A DNA stretch of 64,000 nt from Gaeumannomyces sp. JS-464 (GCA_002197995.1 NGZR01000001.1:9362001-9426000), one strand, 5' to 3'; positions 1 to 11,862 are shown, counted from the first letter of the stretch. Program-made: numbers and translations. Notes: a model not told the origin generated them from the letters alone.

Positions 1-185
1 TAGACAATATTATATCAACATTAGTGCGCCCTTGGGGTTACGTCCTCGTTGTTAAATAATCACGTTTATTTACCTATATTTTCACTTCAAGGAAATCTAT
101 GTTCAATTTCAAGTCTGCCTCATCTACTTCGATCTACCAAGATTAATCTTTCCCTGTTTTATTTGATGTCCAGCCACCGGGCACT
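1..185. other. Window edge, no gene seen
   Basis: AT-rich sequence downstream of the first gene, probably its 3' untranslated region. I see no coding or structured feature here. Confidence 0.4.
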
Positions 186-947
186 CTACTCTTCGGAAGC
201 AGGGTCTATCCGCAGGACCTGAGGGACGTCACCGTCAGTGATTTCCCTTAAGAAATCCGAGTCACACTTGTAGAGCATAACGTGGATGTGCTCCACACCG
301 TGGACAGACTTCAAGTCTGCCGTGTTTCTCCACCATATGACCTGCTTTTGTTAGTCGTCGCCGTCTTTTGCCACGTTGGAAATACAGAATCAGCATACAT
401 GACCATCCGGAAGTCTTGACCGAAATGTCCGGGCGACGAATTTCTCGGCTTGTGCACGTCCCTGCTCCGTGAGCAGCGTCGTTGCGGGGTCCTCTTCGAG
501 AGGGAACTTGGTCCAGACGACGAGGTGGACAATATCGCGGCCGACCTCGTACGGCCAATCGTTGTAAAGGGTCTTGTAGTCTTCGGCGAATTCGAAGGGG
601 GCCCCCTTTGGCGTCAACGGCAGCGTCCAGTGCAGTCTGGTTTTGAGTACGAAAGGCATGATGCCCCCGTGAGTCCCGTTGAGTTCGAACCGAAAGGCCT
701 TGTATCTCCTTAGATGCGATGGCAGCCTTTTAAATCGGTTTATTTTGCCGGTCTCGATAATCTCCTTGACCTGCGCCCAGCTCAGGACGAGCTTGTTTTT
801 CCGGAACTCGTCATCGGTCAGGGCGAGAACGTCCATGTCCTTTTTGGGCAGGTCCTTGAGGAAGACGGGGCAGTCGTCGGTCCATTGCTCCCGCGGCAGG
901 TTTAGGTTCCAGAAAGGTGGCCGCGGATCCCGCCACAGTTCTCCCAT
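186..947 (-). CDS. DUF3605 family protein (N-acetylglucosamine-induced protein 1-like)
   Basis: Two exons, 947-399 and 341-186, encode about 234 residues. The 57-bp intron (398-342) has a GTATGC donor, a GACTAAC branch site and a GCAG acceptor, and splicing joins the reading frames exactly (..LPDGH/VIWWRN..). The protein shows the family blocks in order: [68 protein letters not shown] and, in exon 2, [14 protein letters not shown]. Members occur across ascomycetes; a Candida relative is induced by N-acetylglucosamine, but the biochemical role is unknown. The ATG at 947 was chosen because conservation starts there. In-frame ATGs at 1049 and 1163 would add a low-complexity Ala/Arg leader that could be a mitochondrial presequence. 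No frameshift is seen. Confidence 0.85.
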
Positions 948-1466
948 CCTTGTTGTAATTTGGGCCGAACGCTCGCAGGGCAAACGGCGAGTTCTTGGGC
1001 AAAAGAGCGAGAGGGAAGAAAGCCGTGCAGTCAAGGCGGATGTCAGCATTTTTATGTTTGGTTCGCGGCGGGTGCGAGTCAAGGCGGCAGCAGTCAAGGC
1101 GGCAGCACGCGCACTGCGCAGTGATCGCCGTAGAGACAAGGAGGCCGCCGCCTCCACTGCCACAACAGCGGCTTCTGTAGTATGACGCCATTTCGACTAG
1201 GCGGCCCAATTACGTAATCGGCCTAGGCTCGTCGCGGAAAACTCGAGAGGTCACCGACGCATGGATGCTCCTCAATCAATTGGCGAAGGCGAAATGCGTT
1301 CGGGCCTCGCCGGCCATCGCATCCGCAGCCCCAGCTTCGCCGACTGCCCCGAGCCCCGTCGTCTTGCGTTTCCCCATCGGCATCCGAAGCGATTCGTCGA
1401 ACACCAGCAGCGGGCTGCTCAGCGACCTCGGCAGGACTGCCCGGACTCCCGCAGCCGAAACATCCC
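948..1466. other. Divergent intergenic region
   Basis: About 520 bp lie between the DUF3605 gene (-) and the NLR gene (+), so this should hold both promoters. Part may be the 5' end of the DUF3605 mRNA, given the in-frame upstream ATGs on the minus strand. No clear TATA box was found. Confidence 0.4.
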
Positions 1467-4400
1467 ATGCCAGCGATTATGCGTGAGACGACCTGTGTAA
1501 AACCCGAGGTCGACATCTGGCAGGTGGCAGTTTCCACAGTTGGTGACGACGTGAAGGCACTCTTTGCCCCAGAGCAGGGACGAGAAAGCGACACGGGCCG
1601 ACGGGATGGAGTGTTTGGAGCCTTTCGCGACCGGCGGGCATTGCTCGAAACCGTGTTGCAGGCCGCCGACGAGCAGAGGAAGCGTGCACTGGAGAGCCGC
1701 TGGAAGGTGAAGAAGCGCAACGGCGACGTCATCATAGTCCGCGACGTCTTCGAGAAGATCGTCCGCACCATTCAGCAGCTCAAGACGGTCGGAGATGCTG
1801 CCGCTCAGTACTCGTCCGAATATGCTGCTATTCCCTGGGGTGTATTGTCCTTTCTCGTCAAGGTGGGCGGCTCCCCGCATCACGTTGATCCTCCTCCGCA
1901 CGGCCGCTTGTGCTGATGGGAATTGAATCAATCGCGCGCAGATCACGGTCGACGACATGATCGACGACGTAGAACGCGTCACCCACTTGATCTCTCGCTA
2001 CGCCGTGTTCGAGTCTGTTTATCTGCAGCAGCCCAGCTCGGCCCGCGACCACCTCGTGTCCTCCATGGTGTCCCTTTACGCCTCCGTCCTGACCTTTCTC
2101 GCGAGCGCCCACAAGTACTTCAAGTCCAGTTCCACCAAGCGTTTCCTCGAGGCCGCATTCTCCTCCGCCGCCTCCAGGCTTGAAGATGCCTTGGAGGAGA
2201 TCGAAAGGAAACAGGTGGAGGTGGACCGCACCGCGAGCATCGTGGGCGTAGAGATAATGCAGAAATCATCTGCCAGAATGGGTGAAATACATATTGCGAC
2301 TGCACGGATGGCATCGCAACTAGGGCTGATGAGCTCGGCCCTTGTCGCCGCGCAACCAGCCGCCGTCCGCGACAGGCGCGACCTAGTCGTTGTGCAGCAC
2401 GCCGTCGCATCCATCCTGGGGCCGACCCAGCGAGTCCTGACCCCGACTCTGTTTCGGGACTTCCTTCAGGCCAACGAGCGAGAGCAGATCCTCGACTGGC
2501 TGTCCTCTATCAGGTACGACATCGACCACTTGACCCAGAGGACCGACAGACTTCCCGACTCGGGCCAGTGGATGTTCGACAGCCCTGAGTTCAAGAACTG
2601 GAACGACACTAGTATGTCCGCCACCCTGTGGCTCCACGGCATCCCTGGATGTGGCAAGACAAAACTGGCGTCGTCCATCATCGACGCAGAGCTGGAGCGG
2701 AGGAAAGGACAGAACACAGCGCCGAACCCCGCCCTGGCACCTCCTCTCGCCTTCTTCTACTGCTCCAGGGACAAGTCCGCGCCCGAGCGGGGCGACCCTG
2801 CTGAAATCCTTCGATGCATCGCCAAGCAGCTGTGTGGCGATGACTTGGACACAGACATCTGCGAGTCCCTGCTGCAGCTCTACAAAAATATGGGACGACC
2901 CAAGCCCGGCGGCCCAAAGCTATCTCCGCAGAATACTGTCAAAGTCATCCTTGCCGTGCTGGCCGATAACCCGGGCACCATCGTCATCGACGCACTGGAC
3001 GAGTGCGACCCGCTGCAGCGCTACGAGCTCTTCGAGGCCCTGGACACCATTGTCAAGGAGTCGGCCAATGTGGTTAAGGTTTTGGTGACCAGCCGCAACG
3101 ATGGCGATATAGTGTGCCGCCTCCGTTCCACCCCAAACATTTACATCGATGCGACCAAAAACCAAGCCGACATCCGACGATTCATCTCGGCCGAGGTCCA
3201 GAAGGCCGTGTCCCAGAGGCGGATTCTCAGGGGTAGCGTCCCAACCGATCTGCAGACCCAGATCGTCCATGCACTCGACAGGGCATCCAATGGCATGTTC
3301 CGGTGGGTAAGCCTGCAGATCCAGAAACTCTGCGACCCCAGGCGCATGAAGGTGGCCGAGGACATCCGGGACAGTCTGGTCAACATGTCACAGTCCCTGC
3401 CGGAACTGTACTCGCTCGCCTTCGAGCAGATTACAGCGCTGGGCCGCCCCAGCTACCGCCTGGCCATTTCCTGCCTGCGGCTGCTTCTTGTCGCCGTCCG
3501 TCCTGTGCGCTGGGTCGAGCTGCTGCGCATGCTGTCTTGCGAGGGGAACGGGATAGTCGACAGGCAGCTGGCTAAGGACGAGCTGCTGGATATCATGTCT
3601 AACTTCCTCGACGACGACGTCCAGCAGGATCGCCCCCGCTTCGTGCACCTGTCGGCGCGAGAGTATCTCGAATCAAGACCCGAGCTCGGCGTCGCAGCCT
3701 GTAACATGACGGCGGCTGTGCTCTGCATCCGAGCCGTGGAAACCATGGGTATCACGGGAGCCGCACCCATGACCTACCCGGTCTTGTATCTCGGGAACCA
3801 CCTCTCGTCCACCTCTGCTTCGGAACGTCTGGACCATTCATCCATCCTGAGAAGACTCTTCGTCGCTTTGGAACCGGCAATACCGGAATTAGAATCGGGC
3901 ACTGGTGAACCAAGGACGGAGGGCCCAGAACACTGGCCCCTTGCAGAAACACGGCGGCGGCAGCTCTATGGCGGCCGGGAGACAGCCCTGTTCAGGAAAT
4001 GGCGTGAATGGGTGAGCAAAATTTACCACCAGGGGCAACTGGATCCGGACATGCAGGACTCGGCCGAAGCCTGCCTACCGACTCTCGTGTCCATTACGCC
4101 TCTTTTCGGTGCGTGTGCCGTCGGGATAGAGGAAATGCTCCCGCTGCTTCCAGACCCCACCACGGCCTCGCAGCCTCATTTCGAGTATATTTACCGACTG
4201 AGGCCACTGCCCTGGGCCGCCGAGCAGGCCATGTCACAGTACCAGCGCAGGACGTGCGCCGAGCTGGCCGTGATCCAGGACAAGCCCCTTGTGCTATTAC
4301 AGTTGCACGCCCAGGGATACGACCTGGCCGCGGTTAACTACGAGGAGGAGACGCTCCTGCACCTTGCGGCCAAGCTAGGCCGCGACGGGATCGTGGATGT

Positions 4401-5385
4401 TCTGCTCTCGTGCAGAATGAATCCGGACTCCCTGAGCGCCAGCACCAGTGCGCCCAAGGGCATGTGGAGGGAGGACCCGGACGTGCACACCAGATTGGTG
4501 CAGTTGGAGCTGCACATGCCCACGCCGGGGAGGCCGGGCGACCGGCACCGCTCGCGGACGCCGACGGCGAACCCTAGGATCGAGCGGCCCCAGACGGGGC
4601 TTGGCTTCCACACCGACTACGGCGGCAAGCGCGGCATCTTCAGCCCCTTCTACGCCATGCAGGAGGCCAAGGCGCCCATCCACCTCTGCGCTGAGCGCCA
4701 GAATGGCGCCGCCTGCCTGCGCGTCCTCGTCCGGCGCGGCGCCGACGTCAACCTCCGCACCTCGGGCGGCAGCACGCCCCTCCAGCTCGTGCTCGACGCC
4801 GGCGCCGGGCCCACGGCCGACGACCACATCCGCCTGCTGCTGGAGGCCGGGGCCAATGTCGAGGCCCCCCTTGTGCGCGGCCAGCGTCTGCTCCACATGG
4901 TTGCTGCGCGGGGGCTGATGGAGACGGTCCGGCTCCTCCTCTCCGTCGGCGGCGCCGACCCCGCCGCCAGGGACGACTTTGGCAACACGCCCTGCGACTT
5001 GGCGATGCGCTATGGCCACCACGAGACCGCGCGGGTCCTCGCCTCCGCCATGCTCGGGGGGATGATGGCCGATGCAGGGGCCCCCCTCTGGGGCAACAGC
5101 CGCCGCGGACCGGCCAAGGCCGTCCCGCGGACGGGCCCAGCGTCGAAATCACACCTGCTCCGCCTCCTATTTCCGCCTCTGCTTCCGAAGCCTCCTCCTC
5201 CCCTCCCCGGTCGTCGCTGCTGGGCCGCGGGCCGTGGCGGCGGACGCTGGGGAACCTCGCGAGACTGCTCTCCCCCCGCAGGCGCAGGATGCGCCGACTG
5301 GCGGTCGTGTTGCTCCCCGGCGCCCGTTGTCCATGTCCCGGCTCGAGCGAGAGGAGTGGTCCGAAGTTCGGGAGAGGATCTCTGA
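1467..5385 (+). CDS. NLR-like STAND protein: DUF7708-type N-domain, NACHT NTPase, ankyrin repeats
   Basis: Exon 1 (1467-1862) and exon 2 (1942-5385) are joined by a 79-bp intron (GTGGGC..GCGCAG) that fuses the frames within the conserved N-terminal helical domain (..FLVK/ITVDDM..). The product is about 1,279 residues. Residues ~50-240 resemble the fungal DUF7708 STAND N-terminal domain. A NACHT-type NTPase follows, with Walker A GIPGCGKT at ~365 and Walker B TIVIDALDE at ~478, then a winged-helix-like stretch. From ~925 to ~1170 there are ankyrin repeats (for example TLLHLAAKLGRDGIVDVLL, GSTPLQLVLDAG, NTPCDLAMRYGHHETARVL). Such cytosolic proteins are linked to self/non-self recognition and cell-death signalling; the ankyrins are the presumed sensor. 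The last ~70 residues are Pro/Arg-rich and look out of frame. Frame 2 near 5280-5395 ends in a more protein-like tail (LEREEWSEVRERISDMQ), so a missed intron or indel after ~5100 is likely. Confidence 0.85.
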
Positions 5386-5415
5386 CATGCAGTAATGCTG
5401 CAATTGCGAGAACTA

Positions 5416-5433
5416 TTTTTTTTTTTTTTTTTT
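5416..5433. repeat. Homopolymer T tract (18 T)
   Basis: An uninterrupted T run lies just after the NLR stop codon. It is probably 3' untranslated sequence, and its length is likely unreliable. Confidence 0.8.
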
Positions 5434-5574
5434 GCAAAAAGCTGGCCGAACACACTCACACCCCATTCATTCCCCCTTGCCTCCCGCTGGCGCGCGCTGG
5501 CATATATGCTGCCTAAAATACCAAGCCTTTCGTATTCGTGCTACTTACACTACCTACAGATACACTAATCATGT

Positions 5575-6600
5575 TCACAGAGCATACCGGGCGGCAACAA
5601 TGTCTGCCTGCACCGAATTCTCAGTGGCATCCGAAGGGTAACCCGTGGTCATGACGCCCTCATAGAACGTGCCCGGCCACCGTTGCTGTTGTCTCCTCCG
5701 ATCCCCAGGATGATGGCCCCCTCCTTCTTCATCGGGTTGTAGCCCGCGGCGTTGGGCCGCGCGCCGTTGTAGAAGGTCGACAGCGCCCCCGCGGTCGCGT
5801 CGGCGCCCCGGATGGCCCACTTATTCGGCCCGCCCTTGACGACGGCGGTGACGAACCGGTGGTTGATGGTCTGGTCTCCCGTGTTCTGCTTGACGTTGGC
5901 GCCCGAGAAGAGGCCGTTTCTCGAGGTCTGCCATGATCCAGGGCCCAGCGCCGGCGCCGCTGCCCCAGGTGGTGCTGCTGCCGAAGTAGATGGCCTCCAT
6001 GTGGCCGTTGCCCGTGTCGCGGCCGCTCGTCTCGGCGTTGCCGTAGTCGAAGCAGCAGGCGCCGTTGTAGTGCTTCCCGTCGAATATGGCGTACATGCCC
6101 TGCGCCTGGTCGCCCGTGGCCGTGCCGCTGGCCCTGTTGTTGCGGTAGCCGCAGCCGGGCGCGATGTAGACGCCGTACACCTTCTTGCCGCCCAAAGTCA
6201 CGCGCGCGGCGGTCGCGTCGGAAAGGTTGTCGTAGCCTCCCGGGGCAGGGCCCCTGAAGCCTCCAGGCGGGGCCTGGGTCAGGTTGTTGCCGCGGCCGGA
6301 CTGGTCGTAGATGATGGAGATGAGGCAGCTCGTGCCGGCGCAGAAGGAGTCCTGCGTCGCGGCGTTGGCGACGCCACCGGCGGACAGGGGGGCGACGTCC
6401 TTCTTGCTGCCGTCAGAGCGCTGTACCTGGTACAGCGGGCCAGAGTAGGCTCTGTAGAGGGCCCGGGTGGTGCTGTGCGCGGCGACGCAGGGCGTGTTGC
6501 CCGCGGCGTAGATGTCGCAGGGCGCCGCGGCGACCAGGGAGCCCGCAACGCCAAGGAGCATAAGCGCGCGGACGCGGTCGGTTCTTCCTCCTGAGGGCAT
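5575..6600 (-). pseudogene. abfB: GH54 alpha-L-arabinofuranosidase, catalytic domain, two frameshifts, no CBM42
   Basis: The ATG at 6600 begins a secretory signal (..RALMLLGVAGSLVAAA) followed by the mature GH54 start PCDIYAAGNTPCVAAHSTT. The family releases L-arabinose from arabinan and arabinoxylan outside the cell. The domain is highly conserved, including APLSAGGVANAA, YDQSGRGNNLTQAPPGGF, ACCFDYGNAET and WIMADLE, whose Glu is the nucleophile in characterised AbfB. Reading breaks at an A run (5917-5919, one base too many) and again near 5671-5680 (one base too few). Between and after the breaks other frames restore family sequence, including GIGGDNSN, which carries the likely acid/base Asp. 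The reading ends at 5575 after ..DIVAARYAL, where typical AbfB proteins continue into an arabinose-binding CBM42, so this copy lacks that module. It is either a pseudogene or an intact gene with homopolymer sequence errors. Confidence 0.88.
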
Positions 6601-6715
6601 GGCTGATCGCTTCTGTTGGGGGGTGCCTTTGAGAGGAGTAGCGCAGCAATGATGTCCAGGACCGACTTGGCGCCAAGTTGAGCTTCCTGGGACGACAAAG
6701 GTGTGGCAGCGCGAC

Positions 6716-6721
6716 TTTATA
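6716..6721 (-). promoter_or_regulatory. TATA box of the GH54 gene
   Basis: TATAAA on the minus strand lies ~116 bp upstream of the GH54 start codon, a normal spacing for a strongly expressed fungal enzyme gene. Confidence 0.5.
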
Positions 6722-8497
6722 GACACACTGACTCCTGACTGCCCGACCCTTCGCAGCGGCCAGGGACGCGTGGTGTTGGCGGTATATCCATACCTACCGG
6801 TCCGCAGCCGATGATTGGTTGGGTTATTTGCGCTTTCCCAGGCTACCCAACTTGTTCGTGGATCTGGGACGGTGACGGCGCCATTGGCGCGCTTCAGAGA
6901 GTCCCCCCTCGCGACGTTGCGACGCCGCAACCTTGGGCGGAAATCCGGCTCCAACCCCGGGCCAGAAGGCCGTCGTTTGCCACATTTTCCGGGTCGCCCC
7001 AGCCATTATTACCAGGTATGCTACTCTTGGGTCTTGGGGGAACTTCACGGGAAATCCCCCCGGCTCCACCTCGTAACCATCACGAGGGGTGTTGCACCAG
7101 ATGATTCCCCATCGTGCGTTCCAGGAGTCCGAACAAGCTTTCTTGTTTCTCCGCTGAGATTAGCGGGTAATGCCGACAGCTGCAGGGGAATACATATGGA
7201 CCAATGCCGGCTTGGCTTTCTTGTTTCTGTCTGGTGGCGCCCCATTCGTTGAAATGTCACCCTAGAAACGCCCTTCAAATCTGGGGACGGGACCTGGGCG
7301 CGAATACAAACGCAACCGAGGAACCGCGAGTCGCGCATGAACTACACTGCAACCCTCCTTCGGAAGGACTCGTCATCTTGGGCTCCAAACTGGGCACTGC
7401 TGGCCCACACCGAGTCACCTGTTCTGCGTATTCGGGCGCATAAAGACAGTTGCAGGTCGGCACATCATGTCGAATGGGGGCGGCGGGGCCGAGCGATGGG
7501 GAAGCCGTGGGACGCCTGCTGCGAAGATGCCGGGGCCGAGGCATGACGAAACGATGGAGAATGCGCGAGAATCGCAGTCTCTGGCTTGCAGGGGCTTGGC
7601 CATCCAAGGCCTGTTCAAAAACAGGCTTTCGCAGCAGGTGCATATCCTCCTAGTTAACAGCGATCTCCATTGGAGGTTCTCGCTATAGAAATATACCTGT
7701 TCTCCTGATCGTCCTATCGTCCCAAAATACAGATTCCCAAGGGGGAGGGCGGGCAGAAGCTTCTAATACATCTATGTTGATATCTTGGCAAATCATGCTA
7801 TTAGTTTAGGTGCTCACGCGGAGTCGGCGTGGCGACCCATGGGCCGCAGGGCCGGTCGCGTCGGCAACTTCACGCCAGGGCTCGACGCCCTCCGGTTGGG
7901 GCCCGGAAACTTGGGAGGACGAAAGACGGAAAAGAAATCCAAGACGAGAAAGTCGAGGCAAGAGGATGGGCTGAACTGGCCTGATAGAAATAAAGACCGC
8001 CAACGGCCAAACGAGACCGCCGGAGTGAGTTCTTGTCAACGAGAAAATAAAACGGAACTGTTGATTAACAGCAAAGTGAGGCCAGAGTGAGCCTCCTGTC
8101 GACGGAGAAAGCTTGACACAACTCATCCTTCACGGGTATTGAGAATTAGCACGTTTGTATAAGGGTCTTTGTTAAACTTCCTTTACGTTTCTGCTCTCGA
8201 TAAATACCCGTGTATTTTTATCGTTATCAGCATAGACATTGACTCTTGTCCCAGCCACAGACTATGAGCCTCGCTTTTAATTACCTTTTTTCTTTTCCTT
8301 TATTTCCGCGCCCGCTTCCGACCAGCGCCCTGCTTTGTGATCCAGCCCGCATGCTTGGCACCGCTTGCTTATCCTAGTTTTCCACTCAACCCCGAGGCGA
8401 GCTCCCGTGTATGAGTGCCATTCTCCGTTGAGGAGCATTTCTCTTTCCTTTTGCGAGTACGTTGTCCCTTCGTCACCCCGCCAGCTTTTCCGGCTGC
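6722..8497. other. Intergenic, no gene recognised
   Basis: About 1.8 kb of mixed-composition sequence has only short overlapping ORFs without family resemblance. A pyrimidine-rich stretch near 8270-8310 could be promoter or leader sequence, but no convincing ORF follows it. Confidence 0.4.
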
Positions 8498-10426
8498 CTA
8501 CCCACGGGCTGCCTGTGGCTCCCGCACGTCCTCGGGAGTCCTGCTAGACCTGCCGCGCGCGGGCTGTGCTGGATCGTTTTGGCGTGGCGTGGTTCCGTTT
8601 GCCAGCCTTGCTAGGCTTGCGCTGCTCCCTTCTGCCTCCGTTCTGCCTTGCAGCTCCATATCTTTCTCGGGCAAAGTTCGGCACGGCCTGGGTGTGGCTT
8701 CATCCAGCTGCGCTTTCCGTTCCTCGTCTTCCCATCCCTTCGCTTGCTTTAGTGCAACCTGCTCCTTTGCTCGACTTCCAGTGTCCAACTTCGCCAATTT
8801 TGCAGCACCTTCTGCCTTCTGCGGCCATGATGTCTTGCATGCGATGTAGCTAGGCTTCTTCGACTCCTTGGCGCATCCCGGCTTCGGTTTCAGCCTGTCG
8901 CTCCCGTTCCTTCCGTTGATCTAACTCAGCTTGCAAAGCATGAAGCTGCGCCTTTAGCGCTTCCAATAATGGATCCGGCTTCGGCGGTGCCGGAGGCGGC
9001 GATGGGGGTGGGGGGCTCGGTGGCGCCATGAAGGGGCCGTGATAGTTGCCGTAGCGGTTAGGATAGTTATGAGGGTACCCATACCGGCTCTCGTAGCGTC
9101 TGTAGCCCCCATAGTTATCATAAGGGCTCCCGTATATATTCCCATATGGGCCCCCGTGTGGGTTTCTGTAAGGGTCGCCATAAGGGTTGCCATTGGGGCT
9201 TCCAGGAGGATAGGCGAAATGGTTGTGCTAAGGAGTGCCATATGGACCGCCATAGGAGTTGGCACCACTCCCATAAGGGTCTCCGTAGCTGCCATGATAC
9301 CCAAACCGTGGCGGAGACATATCACGCCCACTCTCCGCTGCCATATACGGCGCAGCATGTGGCGGAGCAGCATGTGCCGAAGAGGGCATTGCCGGGATGC
9401 CATACTGCCACCCCAATGGACCCACTTGGAAACCCTTCCCTGGAGGATTTGGGTTGTAGGATTCGTACGTTCTATGCCACAGGGGAGTTGCGTGGGTGCC
9501 AGTCCCCCGGCGTCGATGAAAACGCTGTGGCCGGGCATCACTCGGCCCAGATGGTGTGGCGCGAGGTTCTTGCCGATACTCCGGGGAAGAGTTGTGTCCT
9601 TCCGGTGATATTTCCGACCCCGACTCGTCCCAATAGTCGGGATCATCGCTGCCGCTGATTCCCGAGTCAAACTCATCATCCACATCAGAAACTGCCGAGG
9701 GGTCAGGTAGCCACGACGAAAAACCGAGCTGCGGTCTCGAATCTGATGAGGAACGACTGTTTGCCGATATCGGGTCTGCTCGGCCATTGTTCACAACCAC
9801 AAGCGCAAAGCTAGACACGGCAGCGTGGAGGTGGAGGTGATCGTCGATTCTGGCGAGTTGGTCCACGGACATTATGCCGCGAAGTTCGAGATCCGACCGC
9901 TGAGTGCCGCGTGTTTGCGGCTCTTTGTTCCCGCACTGCCCGCCAAGCCCAGTCGCTGGCGGGAGGGCCCCCTTGCTGCTGTCGTCCGTGCCGTTAGCAT
10001 GCTCCACGGCTGAACCAAGACTGCCATTGTCGCCTTGCTCTAGTTCGCGCCGACGATGATCGGCTTCGTACTCTCTCTCGGCTTCCTGGTCCAGGCGCTC
10101 GGCGTGGAGAAAGGCCGCTTCAGTGTTCTCGGACTGCAAGACGCTATCCTTGATCTCGTCCTTCATAGACTCTCTGGGCATTGTCAGGCTGGATCAAGGG
10201 CTTTCTCTTTCTGGAATACTTACTTGAAGTGGTCGCCATCCATGAAGCGGATGGCTTTCAGTTCGTCTAGGATCCACGCGACCGCTTGCGTGTGCGTAGC
10301 GAGAGCTCTCAGTTGAGGGCCGACAGTTCCTAGGTCTTCCGCAATGTTTGAGATGCTCCGTGCCAGGGTAAATCCAGTTGCAGCGACTCCGCTGATGGCG
10401 GATACGATGCCTACCACTTCCGCCAT
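8498..10426 (-). pseudogene. Decayed fungal protein: helical N-domain, Tyr/Gly/Pro repeats, coiled coil
   Basis: Exon 1 (10426-10224) encodes MAEVVGIVSAISGVAATGF.., a fungal N-terminal helical domain seen in STAND-like and ubiquitin-like-domain proteins. A 50-bp intron (10223-10174, GTAAGT..CCCAG) joins it in frame to a charged segment (SMKDEIKDSVLQSEN..), then an acidic Ser-rich linker. Many Tyr-Gly-x-Pro-type repeats follow (~9040-9300), then a PPSPPPPSPPPAPPKPDP hinge and a Lys/Glu/Ala coiled coil. The same frame is cut by TAG at 9228-9230 and again by TAG at 8850-8852. Both sit where a CAG codon would fit, as expected for C-to-T changes. The coiled coil then continues in another frame (..AKLDTGSRAKEQVALKQ..) to about 8498. 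Related proteins, from memory, often end in a ubiquitin-like domain; none is visible here. I call it a pseudogene of unknown function. Confidence 0.6.
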
Positions 10427-10674
10427 CCTGGAATCGTGGGGGTGTTTGGTGCTCTTGCTTTCTTCTGACGCGGCGGCGAGTTATATTGAGCAGGAAGAGG
10501 CGAGGAGGGGAAAATTAGAGAAAAAAAAAATGCGTTTCCGCCCTCTCTGTAATACCCGGGAAAAAGTCTGTGCCCTCCCGCCTGCACGCGGTGCTCCCAC
10601 ACCACCTTCTCTGGTCAACCGCCTGCCACGATACGAGTGATGCTGCGCCTCCTCTGCAACAACAAAGCTGATTT
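10427..10674. other. Short intergenic region
   Basis: Upstream of the decayed coiled-coil gene and downstream of the acetyltransferase, both on the minus strand. It contains A-rich tracts and no gene. Confidence 0.4.
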
Positions 10675-11624
10675 TCAGCTGCTAGCAATCCACGCTACCC
10701 CGTGCTGAGACTCGGCCACTGTGATTCGGTGACAAATGACACTTCCAAGCCTCCCCGCCTTGGGTTCTCGGAGAAGTAGAGGCATTTCACACACGCCGAA
10801 CCCCTGGCCTTCTCCCGTCCACTCCGAGAGATCGAATTCGACGGCGCCGACCTCACGCCATCCATGCTTCCGGAATTCGTCACACGCAGCCAGAGGGGAA
10901 ACGATGAACGAGCTGCTTCTCCATGGAGGACTCAGAAAGGGCGTGCTCGATGAGGCGCCGGTCAATCCCCTGGCCTCTGTGTCGAGGCATTACATGGAGA
11001 TCCGTGCAATCTTTGGCGAGAACGATATTATTGTTCGGGTTCGAGCTGAGGAGACATGGAAAGCGGGCATAGGCGTGGCTTACAGGTGTATGCCCTACCG
11101 GCCACGGTTTTGTTAACCATGCCCTGCATCTGGTCCATCGCTGCGGACATGCGCTCGGTGCTGATTTTCCCTCCCAGCTCCCACCTTGAAATTTTCTTGG
11201 GATCGATTGTTTTCTCATCCTCAGCGGGTACCCCGTGGTATATTATACAGCCCACGACCTCGTTCTTGCGTGGGTGCTCGGCGACGAAGACGTGCCGGTC
11301 AGGAAGCTCGGCGTAGCGACGGGCGGACCACAGGTTCCGGATGCGACGCTCGCGGAGGTACGACGCCGGCGCCCCCATCTCGACCCAGTAAACCGCCTGG
11401 TGGAAGGGCTTGCTGTCCTGGTCCGCCTCCATCATCTCGCCAATGGACGCGGCGTCAGCGAGCGTGGCGCGGCAGGTTGTCACTGGTGTGTCTGAAAGGT
11501 CGTCGACCTCGGCCTGGTTGGCGAGACGCAGGCTGCGACCCCGCTCCTCTTGCCAGGAACCGAAGCGCCTGCGACAGCCTCCCAGGCGAGAAGAGAGGCG
11601 ATCGCAAAAGGCATCGAAAGCCAT
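10675..11624 (-). pseudogene. GNAT-family N-acetyltransferase with frameshifts
   Basis: The ATG at 11624 starts MAFDAFCDRLSSRLGG.., and residues ~45-150 form the N-terminal half of a fungal GNAT fold (DAASIGEMMEADQDSKPFHQ.., DRHVFVAEHPRKNEVVGCII). An intron probably runs from the GTAAGC near 11081 to the CTCAG near 11046. The next segment carries the acetyl-CoA motif (CTDLHVMPRHRGQG.DRRLIEHAL), where RHRGQG matches the Q/R-x-x-G-x-G loop. One extra base near 10906-10909 then shifts to the frame encoding the conserved end (EFRKHGWREVGAVEFDLSEW). The exon junction is also one base out of phase, so at least two indels separate this from an intact gene. The protein would transfer acetyl from acetyl-CoA to an amine; the substrate is unknown. 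Confidence 0.7.
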
Positions 11625-11862
11625 GTTTTCCGGTGGCGTGCGGCTAGAATTTGATACTGGTTTGGGGGTAAGGGGATCAAAAAGATATAGGGTGGCTATC
11701 GCAGCGGTGTGATTGATGGAGATCGTGCTGCTCCGAAACGGAGGGGGTCGTGCTGTGCTATTGGTCTTGGCGGCCGCCCAGATCCTCAGGGCCTGCCTAG
11801 TAAAATGGTGTGGGAATGTTGAACCCGAGAACGTTCCGTCTCCCAACCCATCATTACCTGTT

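Noticed and set aside
4448..4918. 156-codon plus-strand ORF within the NLR ankyrin region
   Set aside because: It is an out-of-frame shadow of the ankyrin-coding sequence, with an Arg/Ser/Pro composition typical of shifted GC-rich codons.
5821..6954. Start of the GH54 gene at 6954
   Set aside because: The signal peptide begins at the ATG at 6600, and the TATA box at 6716-6721 lies inside the extra upstream part.
8415..8849. 144-codon plus-strand ORF rich in Ser, Phe and Cys
   Set aside because: It is antisense to the Lys/Glu coiled-coil continuation of the decayed minus-strand gene, which has the more protein-like composition.
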